Assembly: GCA_963715025.1 (NCBI GenBank)
Contig: CAVQQQ010000002.1
Span: 558,001-622,000, forward strand
Source: DASSJT01 sp963715025
GTDB taxonomy: Bacteria; Actinomycetota; Actinomycetes; Actinomycetales; Dermatophilaceae
Direction of reading: 5' to 3'
Length of the DNA stretch: 64,000 bases
The notes beneath the pieces were generated by a model that saw only the letters and a program-made list of their open reading frames with translations, did not search any database and was not told where the DNA came from. A program made the position numbers and the translations under genes. Numbering within the stretch: position 1 is the first letter of the stretch; each line of letters begins with the position of its first letter. This document shows positions 25,046 to 33,351 of this stretch, piece by piece.

Positions 25046-27217
25046 ATGACCGGTCGCGGAAGAACGCCGATGACCTCCGATGCTGTGTCACTGCGCCCTG
25101 AGACGCATCTGCTTGCGCATGTCCGTGCTCTTGTCCTGGTCGGCTGTGCCTACTATCTCGGCGCCCGGCTGGGGTTGAGTCTGTCGCTGGTCGAGCGCAA
25201 CGTGACGCCGCTCTGGCCACCCACCGGCGTCGCCGTGGCCGCCATCCTTCTCGCCGGCCGGTCGATGTGGCCCAGCATCGCCCTGGCAGCTTTCGCGGTG
25301 AATCTGCCGATCAGCGCAGGTCCACTCCCGGCGGCAGTCACGGCGGCCGGCAACACGCTCGCCCCTCTTGTGGCAGCAGCCCTCCTGGGCCGGGTGGGGT
25401 TCCGGCGACAGCTTGACCGCCAGCGAGACGCCTTGGCCATCGTGTTTCTGGGCGCTTTGGCGAGCATGCTGATCAGTGCCTCGATCGGGGCGGCGACCCT
25501 CGTCGTGTCCGGAGCGATTTCCTGGGACCAGCTACCCAGCGCCTGGGCGGTGTGGTGGACCGGCGATGCCATGGGGGTACTGGCCGTCGCTCCCTTCTTG
25601 TTGTGCATCCCGTTGTTCTGGGAGCTGCGAATCTGGCCCGCGGCGCGCTGGGTCGAGGCCGGGGCGGTCCTGGTCGTGACCTCGGCGGTGGTCACGTGGG
25701 CGGCGCTCTCCCACCTCCAACTTCTGTTCTTGGCGCTCCCGGTGCTGGGCTGGGCCGCTTGGCGCCTGCAGCTGCGAGGTGCCGCACCCGCGGCGCTGAT
25801 CGCGTCATTGGTGGCGACGTGGTCGGCTGCTCACCAGCTCGGACCGTTCGAGCGTGGATCGCTCTTCGAGCGGATGTTCACTCTTCAAGCCTTCAATGCG
25901 TGCGTTGCCCTGACGTCCCTCTTCCTCGCCGCGCTGGTGAGCGAGCGGATTCGGGCCGCTAACGCGCTCGAGGCCGCGGCAGCCGACCTCGAGGAACGGG
26001 TCGTGCTGCGGACCGCGGAGCTGTCCGCGGCGAACGCTCAGCTGAAGCTGGAGATCCAGGAGCGGTCCGAGGCACAGGAACAGCTGAGCCACGAAGAGGC
26101 GCGCGCCCAACGGGAGCACCAGATCGCCGAGACCCTGCAGCGAAGCCTGCTCCCAGACCGGATACCCGAGATACCAGGGGTGGACCTCGCTGCGCGATAC
26201 GTGCCGGCGACGGCCGACGTGCGGGTCGGTGGCGACTGGTACGACGTCGTCCAGCTCCCGGGCGGGCTCATCGGGCTGGCCATCGGCGATGTCGCAGGCC
26301 ACGGCCTCCAGGCCGCAGCCACGATGGGCCAGCTCAGGATGGCGCTTCGGGCGTACGCGTTGCAGGACCCCTCGCCGGTGTCGGTGATGCGCGGAGTGCA
26401 CCAGCTCGTGTCGCAGTTCCCCATGCCGGAAATGGTGACTCTGATGTACCTGGTCTTCGAGCCGGCGAGCCGAACGCTGCGCTTCGTGAACGCCGGACAT
26501 CCTCCGGCACTGGTCTTCGGCAACGGACGCAGCGTCTACTTGCGGGACGGGCTGGCCCCTCCCGTCGGAGTGACGGCGGAGGCCAAGTTCACCGAGGCGA
26601 GCCAGGAGCTGTGGTCAGGAGCGACGTTGCTGCTGTACACGGACGGGCTGGTGGAACGTCGAGGAGTCTCTATCAACGAGGGCCTCAATCGTCTGAGGCT
26701 GGAGGCAGTCGCCAACGCGCCGTCCGACCTCGAAGAGCTGTGCGACCGGCTCTTGGCCTCTCCGCTGGAGCAGAACCACGTCGCCGACGACATCGCCCTC
26801 CTCGCGATGCGACCTGTGTCCCTGTCGGGCGGACCGCTGAGTCTCAGGCTGCCCGCGGAGCCGCGGATGCTTGCACAGATGCGCGGAGCACTGCGCCGCT
26901 GGCTACGCGAGTTCGACGTTGCCACAAGCGACGAGCACGAGATCCTGACTGCGTGCGGTGAGGCATGCGCGAACGTCGTCCAGCATGCCTACAGCACTGC
27001 GCCGGGCGACATGGAGGTTGAAGCGCGAGTCGCTGATGGCTCCGTCGAGATATCCGTGCGGGACCACGGTCAGTGGCGACCCGCCACTGACCGGGGTGGC
27101 GGATGGGGCCTGCAGTTGATGCGCGCCTTCATGGACTCGGTCGACGTGGACAGCGTCTCCGGCGGGACGGAAGTCCAGATGCGTCGGCGAGTCCGGTTTG
27201 GAGGCGGCGGTGAGTGA
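25046..27217 (+). CDS. MASE1 sensor - PP2C (SpoIIE-type) phosphatase - HATPase fusion
   Basis: 723-aa signalling protein. Residues ~10-300 form a MASE1-type membrane sensor with about eight transmembrane helices (ALVLVGCAYYLGARLGLSLS at the first). A coiled coil (ANALEAAAADLEERVVLRTA) leads to a PP2C/SpoIIE phosphatase starting IAETLQRSLLPDRIPEIPGV, with VGGDWYDVV, IGDVAGHGLQAA, VNAGHPP and LLLYTDGLVERR. The last ~140 residues are an RsbW-like HATPase with EILTACGEACANVVQHAYS and a GGGWGLQLM lid. It therefore combines anti-anti-sigma phosphatase and anti-sigma kinase modules. Its stop overlaps the STAS gene that probably encodes its substrate. ATG 25046 has GGAGGG upstream. Confidence 0.87.
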   Translation: MTGRGRTPMTSDAVSLRPETHLLAHVRALVLVGCAYYLGARLGLSLSLVERNVTPLWPPTGVAVAAILLAGRSMWPSIALAAFAVNLPISAGPLPAAVTAAGNTLAPLVAAALLGRVGFRRQLDRQRDALAIVFLGALASMLISASIGAATLVVSGAISWDQLPSAWAVWWTGDAMGVLAVAPFLLCIPLFWELRIWPAARWVEAGAVLVVTSAVVTWAALSHLQLLFLALPVLGWAAWRLQLRGAAPAALIASLVATWSAAHQLGPFERGSLFERMFTLQAFNACVALTSLFLAALVSERIRAANALEAAAADLEERVVLRTAELSAANAQLKLEIQERSEAQEQLSHEEARAQREHQIAETLQRSLLPDRIPEIPGVDLAARYVPATADVRVGGDWYDVVQLPGGLIGLAIGDVAGHGLQAAATMGQLRMALRAYALQDPSPVSVMRGVHQLVSQFPMPEMVTLMYLVFEPASRTLRFVNAGHPPALVFGNGRSVYLRDGLAPPVGVTAEAKFTEASQELWSGATLLLYTDGLVERRGVSINEGLNRLRLEAVANAPSDLEELCDRLLASPLEQNHVADDIALLAMRPVSLSGGPLSLRLPAEPRMLAQMRGALRRWLREFDVATSDEHEILTACGEACANVVQHAYSTAPGDMEVEARVADGSVEISVRDHGQWRPATDRGGGWGLQLMRAFMDSVDVDSVSGGTEVQMRRRVRFGGGGE

Positions 27218-27557
27218 GCTGGCTCGGATCGAGGCCGGAGATCTCGATGAGGTCCGGGTGGTGCGGGTCACCGGCGAGATCGACCTCTCGAACGCCCGCG
27301 ACGTGATGGATGCCATCGGCCGCGCCGTGACCCATGACGCGCGTTCGGTCGTCGTGGACTTGAGCGACACCACTTACCTCGACAGCGCCGGGATCGCGAT
27401 GATCTTCCGCCTCGCCGAGCGGCTGAGCTGCAGCCGCCAGGAGCTGCGCCTCGTGGTCCCGGCGGACGCCCCGATCCGGGCGGTGCTCGCGCTGACGAAC
27501 GTGCCCGAAGTCATCCCTGTGCTCGACGCGATCAGCGGGATACCGGATCCGACCTGA
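27210..27557 (+). CDS. STAS-domain anti-anti-sigma factor (RsbV/SpoIIAA-like)
   Basis: 115-aa STAS protein. VRVTGEIDLSNARDVMDAI and the phosphorylation-site loop VVVDLSDTTYLDSAGIAMIF, with the conserved Ser of DSAG, identify it. In this family the Ser is phosphorylated by an RsbW-type kinase and dephosphorylated by a PP2C phosphatase; both activities are encoded by the immediately upstream gene. The GTG at 27210 overlaps the upstream stop. No sigma factor gene is adjacent, so the final target must be elsewhere. Confidence 0.88.
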   Translation: MSELARIEAGDLDEVRVVRVTGEIDLSNARDVMDAIGRAVTHDARSVVVDLSDTTYLDSAGIAMIFRLAERLSCSRQELRLVVPADAPIRAVLALTNVPEVIPVLDAISGIPDPT

Positions 27558-27631
27558 ATGTCCCCGCGGCCGCTCCAGCCTTCGACACGTTCGATCAACC
27601 ACATGACCAGCCACCTGATCGGAGGGAACCC

Positions 27632-28084
27632 ATGACGGTCCCATCTGGCGGACTGCTCCTGGAGATGACGTGCGGCTTCGACGCGCCGCGCGAACGGGTC
27701 TTCAGCATGCTGACCGAGCCGGTCGAGTTGGCGAAGTGGTGGGGGCCACGCGGATTCTCGACACCTGAGATCGAGCTCGACCTCAGGGTAGGCGGCGGCT
27801 ACCGCTTCTCCATGCAGCCACCGGACGGCGACCTGTTCCACCTCGCGGGTGAGTTCCTCACCATCGAGCCGCCGAGCCGCCTGGTCTACACCTTCCGTTG
27901 GGAGGAGCCCACCCCTGATGACCGGGAGACGGTCGTCACCCTGTCTCTCCAAACAGGACGCGACCATACCGAGGTCGGCCTCTCCCAGGGCTTCTTCGCG
28001 ACCGAAGAACGGCTCGCCCTACACCAGGGCGGCTGGATCGACTCCTTCGAGAAACTGCGTGCGGTCATCGAGTCAGAGGGCTAG
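27632..28084 (+). CDS. SRPBCC/AHSA1-like domain protein
   Basis: 150 aa with the helix-grip START/Bet v 1-like fold of the AHSA1 (Aha1 C-terminal) group: FDAPRERVFSMLTEPVELAKWWGPRGF, VGGGYRFSMQPPDG, EPPSRLVYTFRWEE and a C-terminal LHQGGWIDSFEKLRAVIE. The group usually binds small hydrophobic ligands or acts in stress and xenobiotic responses; no specific role can be assigned. GGAGGG lies upstream of ATG 27632. It may be co-transcribed with the STAS gene (74-nt gap). Confidence 0.8.
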   Translation: MTVPSGGLLLEMTCGFDAPRERVFSMLTEPVELAKWWGPRGFSTPEIELDLRVGGGYRFSMQPPDGDLFHLAGEFLTIEPPSRLVYTFRWEEPTPDDRETVVTLSLQTGRDHTEVGLSQGFFATEERLALHQGGWIDSFEKLRAVIESEG

Positions 28085-28227
28085 GAAGCCGCCTGAGAAA
28101 GTCGATGGTGCGGTCCATCAGAAGGCGGGCGACTGGCCCTGACAGCGGCCACCCGCCGTCCGGCATACCCCATCTCACTGGTCGGTCGCGACTGCGAGCC
28201 GCTTCTCTCCCTGCCGAGCCCACAACA

Positions 28228-28233
28228 TAGGCT
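28228..28233 (+). promoter_or_regulatory. -10 box of a leaderless promoter for the pgsA-DUF881 operon
   Basis: TAGGCT is 6 nt before GTG 28240. No Shine-Dalgarno is visible. Confidence 0.5.
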
Positions 28234-28239
28234 TCACGG

Positions 28240-28848
28240 GTGGCATCCGAGCAGGTCCCGACTGGCGTGGGCGCGCCCACGACTGATCGTGTCCTGACCC
28301 TGCCCAACGTCCTGTCGGTGCTGCGGCTGGTGGGTGTCCCGATTTTCCTCTGGGCCATCCTCGCCGGGCAGGACGCGCTGGCACTCCTGGTCCTCAGCCT
28401 GTCCGGGCTGAGCGACTACTTCGACGGAAAGATCGCGCGGCGGTTCGGGCTGATCTCGCGGATCGGACAGCTGCTCGACCCCCTGGCCGACCGCCTTTAC
28501 ATCCTGAGCACCCTACTGGGCCTGGCCTGGCGGTCGATCATTCCCTGGTGGCTGGTTGCCATCCTCTTGGCCCGCGAGGCCTACATGGCCGTGGTGCTGC
28601 TCATCGCGAAGCGGTACGGTCTGACCGGCATGCCGGTCCACTTCATCGGCAAGGCCGCAACCTTCAACCTCCTCTACGCCTTCCCGCTGCTGCTGCTCGG
28701 GGAGGGGGAGAGCGTGTTTGCCCAGTGGGCCCTTCCCATCGGGTGGGCGTTCGCGTGGTGGGGGACAGTCCTCTACTGGCTGGCAGGCATCGTGTATGCC
28801 GTCCAGCTGCGTCAGTACATCCGGCTCGCCGAGGAGGTGCGCACGTGA
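28240..28848 (+). CDS. pgsA: CDP-alcohol phosphatidyltransferase (PgsA-like)
   Basis: 202-aa membrane enzyme with the CDP-alcohol phosphotransferase signature D-x2-D-G-x2-A-R-x8-G-x3-D-x3-D, here SDYFDGKIARRFGL followed by IGQLLDPLADR. The family transfers a phosphatidyl group from CDP-diacylglycerol to an alcohol such as glycerol-3-phosphate. About six hydrophobic helices surround the motif. It is the first gene of the conserved block corresponding to Rv1822-Rv1832 in mycobacteria. GTG 28240 appears leaderless. The exact acceptor is inferred, not shown. Confidence 0.85.
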   Translation: MASEQVPTGVGAPTTDRVLTLPNVLSVLRLVGVPIFLWAILAGQDALALLVLSLSGLSDYFDGKIARRFGLISRIGQLLDPLADRLYILSTLLGLAWRSIIPWWLVAILLAREAYMAVVLLIAKRYGLTGMPVHFIGKAATFNLLYAFPLLLLGEGESVFAQWALPIGWAFAWWGTVLYWLAGIVYAVQLRQYIRLAEEVRT

Positions 28849-29768
28849 CAGTGAAGACTCCGCCACGCCCCGACGCCTCGATGAGTCTGCTGACCTCGAT
28901 CATGGAACAGCCGCTCGACCCCAGCTACGCAGCGGCGGCCGAGCGCCGCAGGAAGGCCGGACTCCCGGCGGCTACGGGCGCGCGCACGCCCCTGCTCATC
29001 ATCTCGGCGCTCGTCGTCGGACTCACCCTCGCCATCGCCGCGGCTACACTGCGGGGCGACCAGTCCTCGATGGCGAAGGCCCGCACCGACCTGATCAAGC
29101 AGATCAACCTGAGGCGCGCGATGTCCGACGAACGCGCAAGCCAAGTGCGCGCCCTCCAGGCCGAGGTGGCTGCCGATCAGCGTCTGGTGCTGGCCGGTCA
29201 GGACCAGGCGAGGGCCGCGGAGCTCGCCACCCTCGAGGCGCAGTCCGGGGCCGTTGCGGTCCACGGCCCGGGAATCGTCTTGACCATCGACGACGCTCCG
29301 TCGTCCGACCCGGCCGGATCCAACAATGACCCGCGCACCCAAGCCCAGAAGGACGAGGGGCGAGTTCTGGCCAGAGATCTGCAGATCGTGACCAATAGTC
29401 TGTGGGAGGCCGGGGCCGAGGCGATGTCGATCAACGGCCAGCGCCTCACCACCAAGACCGCCATTCGCTTCGCCGGCGATGCGATCCTGGTGAACTTCCG
29501 GCCGCTCGTCCGGCCCTACGTGATTCGCGCCATCGGCGACCCCAAGGCCATGCCCGTCGCGTTCGCGAGCGGATCCGGGGGTGCGTATCTTCGCTCTCTC
29601 CAGGACAACTTCCAGATCAGGGTCGAGTCCGCCGACAGCAAGGACATGGTGCTTCCGGCGGCCACCGCGCTCACGGTGCAGTCGGCCGAGATCCCGAGCC
29701 CAACCGGCTCGACCCAGCAGCCTCAGCCCTCCACCAGCGACTCGACTCGGACGGAGACGTCACCGTGA
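28845..29768 (+). CDS. DUF881 membrane-anchored protein, first copy
   Basis: 307 aa. A cytoplasmic N-terminus of ~48 residues is followed by one transmembrane segment (LLIISALVVGLTLAIAAATL) and an extracytoplasmic coiled coil (DLIKQINLRRAMSDERASQ). The DUF881 domain begins VHGPGIVLTIDDAP and contains LQIVTNSLWEAGAEAMSINGQRLT and VIRAIGDPKAM. A short Ser/Thr/Pro tail ends the protein. DUF881 proteins occur as a pair flanking a small basic membrane protein in actinobacteria and Firmicutes, often near division genes; the function is not established. GTG 28845 overlaps the pgsA stop. Confidence 0.85.
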   Translation: MTVKTPPRPDASMSLLTSIMEQPLDPSYAAAAERRRKAGLPAATGARTPLLIISALVVGLTLAIAAATLRGDQSSMAKARTDLIKQINLRRAMSDERASQVRALQAEVAADQRLVLAGQDQARAAELATLEAQSGAVAVHGPGIVLTIDDAPSSDPAGSNNDPRTQAQKDEGRVLARDLQIVTNSLWEAGAEAMSINGQRLTTKTAIRFAGDAILVNFRPLVRPYVIRAIGDPKAMPVAFASGSGGAYLRSLQDNFQIRVESADSKDMVLPAATALTVQSAEIPSPTGSTQQPQPSTSDSTRTETSP

Positions 29769-30097
29769 TCCCCACACTTGGCCTCGTGGGCGGCATCGTC
29801 ATCGGGCTCATCCTCAATCCTCATGTGCCTCTGTGGCTGCAGCCGTACCTGCCGATCGCCGTGATCGCCGCGCTTGATGCGGTCTTCGGGGCCGTGCGGG
29901 CCATGCTCGACGGCATCTTCAACGACAAGGTCTTCGTGATCTCCTTCCTGACCAACGTCGTGATCGCGGCCCTCATCGTCTTCCTTGGTGACCAGCTGGG
30001 CGTTGGTGCGCAGATGTCGATCGGCGTCATTGTCGTGCTGGGCGTGCGGATCTTCTCCAACGTCGCCTCCATCCGCCGACACCTCCTGAAGGCATGA
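29765..30097 (+). CDS. sbp: Small basic membrane protein (Sbp-family, DUF1290)
   Basis: 110 aa with three hydrophobic helices: LGLVGGIVIGLILN, YLPIAVIAALDAVFGAVRAML and FLTNVVIAALIVFLGDQLGV; then IGVIVVLGVRIFSNVASIRRHLLKA with a basic end. It matches the small basic protein between two DUF881 genes near pgsA (Rv1824 position). GTG 29765 and the stop overlap both neighbours, so the three are tightly coupled and probably form one membrane complex; its role is unknown. Confidence 0.85.
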   Translation: MIPTLGLVGGIVIGLILNPHVPLWLQPYLPIAVIAALDAVFGAVRAMLDGIFNDKVFVISFLTNVVIAALIVFLGDQLGVGAQMSIGVIVVLGVRIFSNVASIRRHLLKA

Positions 30098-31503
30098 GCG
30101 CCCGCAAGCGCCGCAACCGGCCGGTTCGACCGAGGCGGAGCACGCGACGTTCCACTCCGCCCCCTGAAACGACTCATGGGGAGCAGGCAGCCGAGCCCGA
30201 AGTCACCCAGCCGATCGGCGAGGGCGAGGCAGAGGTCGTACTGCCGGAGCACGAGGCCCAGCCCGCTGAGCTAACCGAGGCCTTCGACTCAGAGCCCGAA
30301 GCGGGCATGCCGGAACCCGAGCCTGCCCAGCCGGAACCGGAAACCACCGACGCTCAGGCCTCGGAGCCCGCGGGGGCGGAGCCTGAGGTCGCGGAGGCAG
30401 CGGAGCCTGAGGTCGCGGAGGCAGCGGCTGCCGAGCCGGAAGAGGAACCCGCGGAGCCGCAGGCCGAGGCCCCGGAGGCCGAGGGCCCGGAGCCGGACAT
30501 CGCACAGGCCGAGGCTGCCGAGCCGCAATTGGAACCCGCGGAGCCGCAGGCCGAGGCCCCGGAGGCCAAACCTGCTGAGCCTGAACCCGCGGGGGCGGAG
30601 CCTGAACCCGAGGTGGCTGAGCCTGAACCCGAGGCGGCCCAGCCCGAGGAGGCTGCTGCCCTATTGCATGAAATCCGGGCACCCGAGGCCGCTGCCGCGG
30701 TCGAGCCGGAAGCGCGGTTGCCAGGCGATGGGGGCGAGGAAATCGACCATGGCGAGACCGGTGCGGAGAAGGCGCCCCGCAGCGGCTGGGCGGTCCTGGC
30801 CCAGATGGGCAAGCCGCGGCTCACCAGGGCCAACCTCTTTGCCACGGTGCTGGCCCTCGGCCTGGGGTTCGCGGTGGTCGCCCAGGTGCAGCAGACGCAG
30901 AATGCCGGACTGGAGTCCCTGCGCGAAGACGAGCTCGTCCGCATCCTCGACGACTTCACCCAGGACAACCTGCGTCTGGGCAACGAGATCCGGGAGCTGG
31001 AGTCCACCCGCGACCGCCTGATCAGCGGCACCGGCACGAGCTCCGAAGCTCTGGCGGCGGCCCAGGAACGCGCCGACACCCTCGGCATCCTGGCCGGGAC
31101 CCGCCGCGCCCGGGGTGAAGGCATTGAGCTGACCATCGCCGACCCGTCGGGGCAGATCAAAGCCCCGCTGCTGCTCGATACCCTGGAGGAACTCCGCGAC
31201 GCCGGAGCCGAGGCGGTCCAGATCGGCGACGTCCGGGTGGTTGCAAGCAGTTACTTCACGGACGTTGACGGCGGCATCGAGCTGTCGGGGCGGCGGCTGG
31301 AACGCCCCTACACCATCCTGGCCATCGGCGACAGTTCCACGCTGTCCTCGGCAATGAAGATCCCGGGGGGTGTCGTCGATACCGTCCGCGGCAAGGACGG
31401 CATCGCCACCATCACCGAGAAGACACAGGTCGACATCACCGCATTGCATGCCGTTCACGCGCCTCAGTACGCTCAGCCGGTGCCCAGCCCCACGGCGTCA
31501 TGA
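30094..31503 (+). CDS. DUF881 membrane protein, second copy, with long Glu/Pro/Ala-rich domain
   Basis: 469 aa. A basic start (MSARKRRNRPVRPRRSTRRS) is followed by ~175 residues of Pro-Glu-Ala repeats with units such as AEPQAEAPEAE and EPEVAEAAEPE (nt ~30180-30710), then one transmembrane helix (residues ~242-268, ANLFATVLALGLGFAVVAQV). The extracytoplasmic DUF881 region includes GIELTIADPSGQIKAPLLLD and DAGAEAVQIGDVRVVASSYF. The cytoplasmic acidic repeat is far longer than in the first copy and likely intrinsically disordered. ATG 30094 overlaps the sbp stop. Confidence 0.85.
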   Translation: MSARKRRNRPVRPRRSTRRSTPPPETTHGEQAAEPEVTQPIGEGEAEVVLPEHEAQPAELTEAFDSEPEAGMPEPEPAQPEPETTDAQASEPAGAEPEVAEAAEPEVAEAAAAEPEEEPAEPQAEAPEAEGPEPDIAQAEAAEPQLEPAEPQAEAPEAKPAEPEPAGAEPEPEVAEPEPEAAQPEEAAALLHEIRAPEAAAAVEPEARLPGDGGEEIDHGETGAEKAPRSGWAVLAQMGKPRLTRANLFATVLALGLGFAVVAQVQQTQNAGLESLREDELVRILDDFTQDNLRLGNEIRELESTRDRLISGTGTSSEALAAAQERADTLGILAGTRRARGEGIELTIADPSGQIKAPLLLDTLEELRDAGAEAVQIGDVRVVASSYFTDVDGGIELSGRRLERPYTILAIGDSSTLSSAMKIPGGVVDTVRGKDGIATITEKTQVDITALHAVHAPQYAQPVPSPTAS

Positions 31504-31554
31504 CCGCTGGCGCGAAGTAGTCGACGCCCCTTGACCCACACGAGAAGGAGCACC

Positions 31555-31941
31555 ATGAGCGACCTCGAGTATCCGGAGGACCTCCGCTACACCGCCGAGC
31601 ACGAATGGGTCAGGGCCGGCGATGGCGCCGTCCGCGTCGGCATCACCGCGTACGCCCAGGATGCCCTGGGCGACGTCGTCTACGTCAGCCTGCCGGCGGT
31701 CGGGGACTCGGTGACGGCTGGCGATTCCTGTGGTGAGGTCGAGTCGACCAAGTCAGTCAGCGACATCTACGCCCCGCTCAGCGGAGAGGTCACCGCGGTC
31801 AACGAGGCCCTCGACGCCTCACCAGAACTTGTGAACACCGATCCCTACGGAGAGGGCTGGATGTACGAGCTGCGGGTCACCGACGAGGCCGCGCTTGACG
31901 GCCTGCTCGACCACACGGCATACCGGGAACAGCTGGACTGA
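31555..31941 (+). CDS. gcvH: Glycine cleavage system H protein
   Basis: 128-aa lipoyl carrier of the glycine cleavage system. YTAEHEWVRAGDGAVRVGIT and the lipoylation site GEVESTKSVSDIY (Lys) are diagnostic, followed by NTDPYGEGWMYELRV. It shuttles the aminomethyl group from GcvP to GcvT. The start is ATG 31555 with GAAGGAG upstream. gcvT is not in this window, while gcvP lies 3 kb downstream in the same direction. Confidence 0.95.
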   Translation: MSDLEYPEDLRYTAEHEWVRAGDGAVRVGITAYAQDALGDVVYVSLPAVGDSVTAGDSCGEVESTKSVSDIYAPLSGEVTAVNEALDASPELVNTDPYGEGWMYELRVTDEAALDGLLDHTAYREQLD

Positions 31942-32069
31942 CCGCCGTGTCGGCCCTGACGGGCCGCTTCGAGGGGGCAAACCCCTGTGCGGCTCGGGCT
32001 AGGTGAACTAGGGTGCTAGTTTCCGACCAGCGCGCGCAGCGCGGCCCGCCTTGAAGGAGAGATCCGCTG

Positions 32070-32528
32070 ATGAGTGAGCAGGACAGCGAGTCGCAGGAGG
32101 AGCGTCCGCTCGAGCCCACGACCATGCGGCTGCCTGGCATTGGTGACCTCGACCAGATCGAGGTGCCCACCGAGGCGGAGCCGAGCCTGAGCCGCGCCGA
32201 CCAGGCAACGGTCGACGCGCTGCGGCCTGGAACGGCCCTTCTGATCGTGCTGCGAGGGCCCAACACGGGAGCCCGCTTCCTGCTCGACGACGACGAGATC
32301 TCCTCAGGGCGCCACCCCGACAGCGACATCTTCCTCGACGACGTGACGGTGTCTCGCAAGCACGCGGTCTTCCGCCGCCAGGGCGACACCTTCGTCGTGC
32401 ATGACGTCGGGAGCCTGAACGGCACCTACGTCAACCGCGAGCGCATCGACGATGCCACGCTGCAGACGGGTGACGAGGTGCAGATCGGGAAGTTTCGGCT
32501 GGTGTTCTACGCCGGCAAGCGAGACTGA
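32070..32528 (+). CDS. garA: FHA-domain regulator GarA (OdhI-like)
   Basis: 152 aa. A phosphorylatable N-terminal region (LEPTTMRLPG corresponds in position to the ETTS motif of GarA/OdhI, with TT retained) precedes a canonical FHA domain: RGPNTGARFLLDDDEISSGR, HPDSDIFLDDVTVSRKHAVF and LNGTYVNRERID. In mycobacteria and corynebacteria the unphosphorylated protein inhibits 2-oxoglutarate dehydrogenase and glutamate dehydrogenase, and PknB/PknG phosphorylation relieves it. The location between gcvH and ftsR matches Rv1827. A GGAGAG Shine-Dalgarno precedes ATG 32070. Confidence 0.92.
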   Translation: MSEQDSESQEERPLEPTTMRLPGIGDLDQIEVPTEAEPSLSRADQATVDALRPGTALLIVLRGPNTGARFLLDDDEISSGRHPDSDIFLDDVTVSRKHAVFRRQGDTFVVHDVGSLNGTYVNRERIDDATLQTGDEVQIGKFRLVFYAGKRD

Positions 32529-32548
32529 GCCCGGCACCGGCTGAGGTC

Positions 32549-33319
32549 GTGAGCTCTCGGGCGCCCCTGCGCGCGCTGACCATCGGTGCTGTCCTGCGCG
32601 CACTGCGTTCGGAGTTCCCCGACATCACGATCTCCAAGATCAGGTTCCTCGAATCCGAAGGCCTCGTCACACCGTCCCGCACCGCCTCCGGCTACCGCAC
32701 CTTCTCCGACGACGACGTCGATCGCCTGCGGTACGTGCTCGCCGCCCAGCGCGACCGCTTCCTGCCGCTGAGGGTCATTCGGGAGTCCCTCGAGGCCATC
32801 GACCGAGGGCTTGAGCCGAGCGAGGTGGCGCCGGGCGCACCCGGGGTCCGCGCGCAGCCGCCGCGGCCAAAGCCCGACCACGACCTCCCCACGGGTGCAG
32901 CCCTGGCGCGCGCCAGCACGCTCCGACTGACCCTGGACGAGCTCGCCCAGGCGGCGGACACCGACACCGACACCCTGCAGGCCCTCGAGGGCTTCGGGCT
33001 GCTCCGCCCCGACGCCACCGGCCACTACGGCGAGTCTGCGCTCACCGTCGCGCACACCGTGCAGGCCATGTCCGCCTATGGTCTGGAGCCGCGGCACCTG
33101 CGCCCCTTCCGCACGGCCGCAGACCGGGAGGTCGGCCTGGTCGAGCAGGTGGTGGGGCCGCTGCGCCGCGGGGCGAGCCGCCGCATGACCGACCAGTCCG
33201 TCGCAGCCGCACGCGTGCACGGCGCCACGGACCCCGCAGCGGATCTCCTCAAGCTCTGCGTTGCGCTCCATGTGGCACTCGTGAAGGCCGAACTCGAGTC
33301 TGGCCGCCGACTCGCATAG
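32549..33319 (+). CDS. ftsR: MerR-family regulator FtsR
   Basis: 256 aa. An N-terminal MerR HTH (LTIGAVLRALRSEFPDITIS, KIRFLESEGLVTPSRTASGY) with an unusually long C-terminal region containing a second MerR-like half (LTLDELAQAADTDTDTLQAL, FGLLRPDATGHYGESAL). This matches the Rv1828/FtsR group; FtsR of Corynebacterium glutamicum activates ftsZ. The GTG at 32549 is 20 nt after garA. No Cys-rich effector site is present, in keeping with a non-metal-sensing role. Confidence 0.87.
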   Translation: MSSRAPLRALTIGAVLRALRSEFPDITISKIRFLESEGLVTPSRTASGYRTFSDDDVDRLRYVLAAQRDRFLPLRVIRESLEAIDRGLEPSEVAPGAPGVRAQPPRPKPDHDLPTGAALARASTLRLTLDELAQAADTDTDTLQALEGFGLLRPDATGHYGESALTVAHTVQAMSAYGLEPRHLRPFRTAADREVGLVEQVVGPLRRGASRRMTDQSVAAARVHGATDPAADLLKLCVALHVALVKAELESGRRLA

Positions 33320-33339
33320 TTGCCGTGGCACCCGCGGGG

Positions 33340-33345
33340 TACGGT
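33340..33345 (+). promoter_or_regulatory. -10 box of a leaderless promoter for the BFN-domain gene
   Basis: TACGGT lies 6 nt before GTG 33352, giving a transcript that begins at the start codon. Confidence 0.5.
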
Positions 33346-33351
33346 GGGTCT

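Noticed and set aside
30180..30710. Overlapping antisense Pro/Arg-rich genes opposite the PE-repeat
   Set aside because: They are shadows of the low-complexity sense coding sequence.
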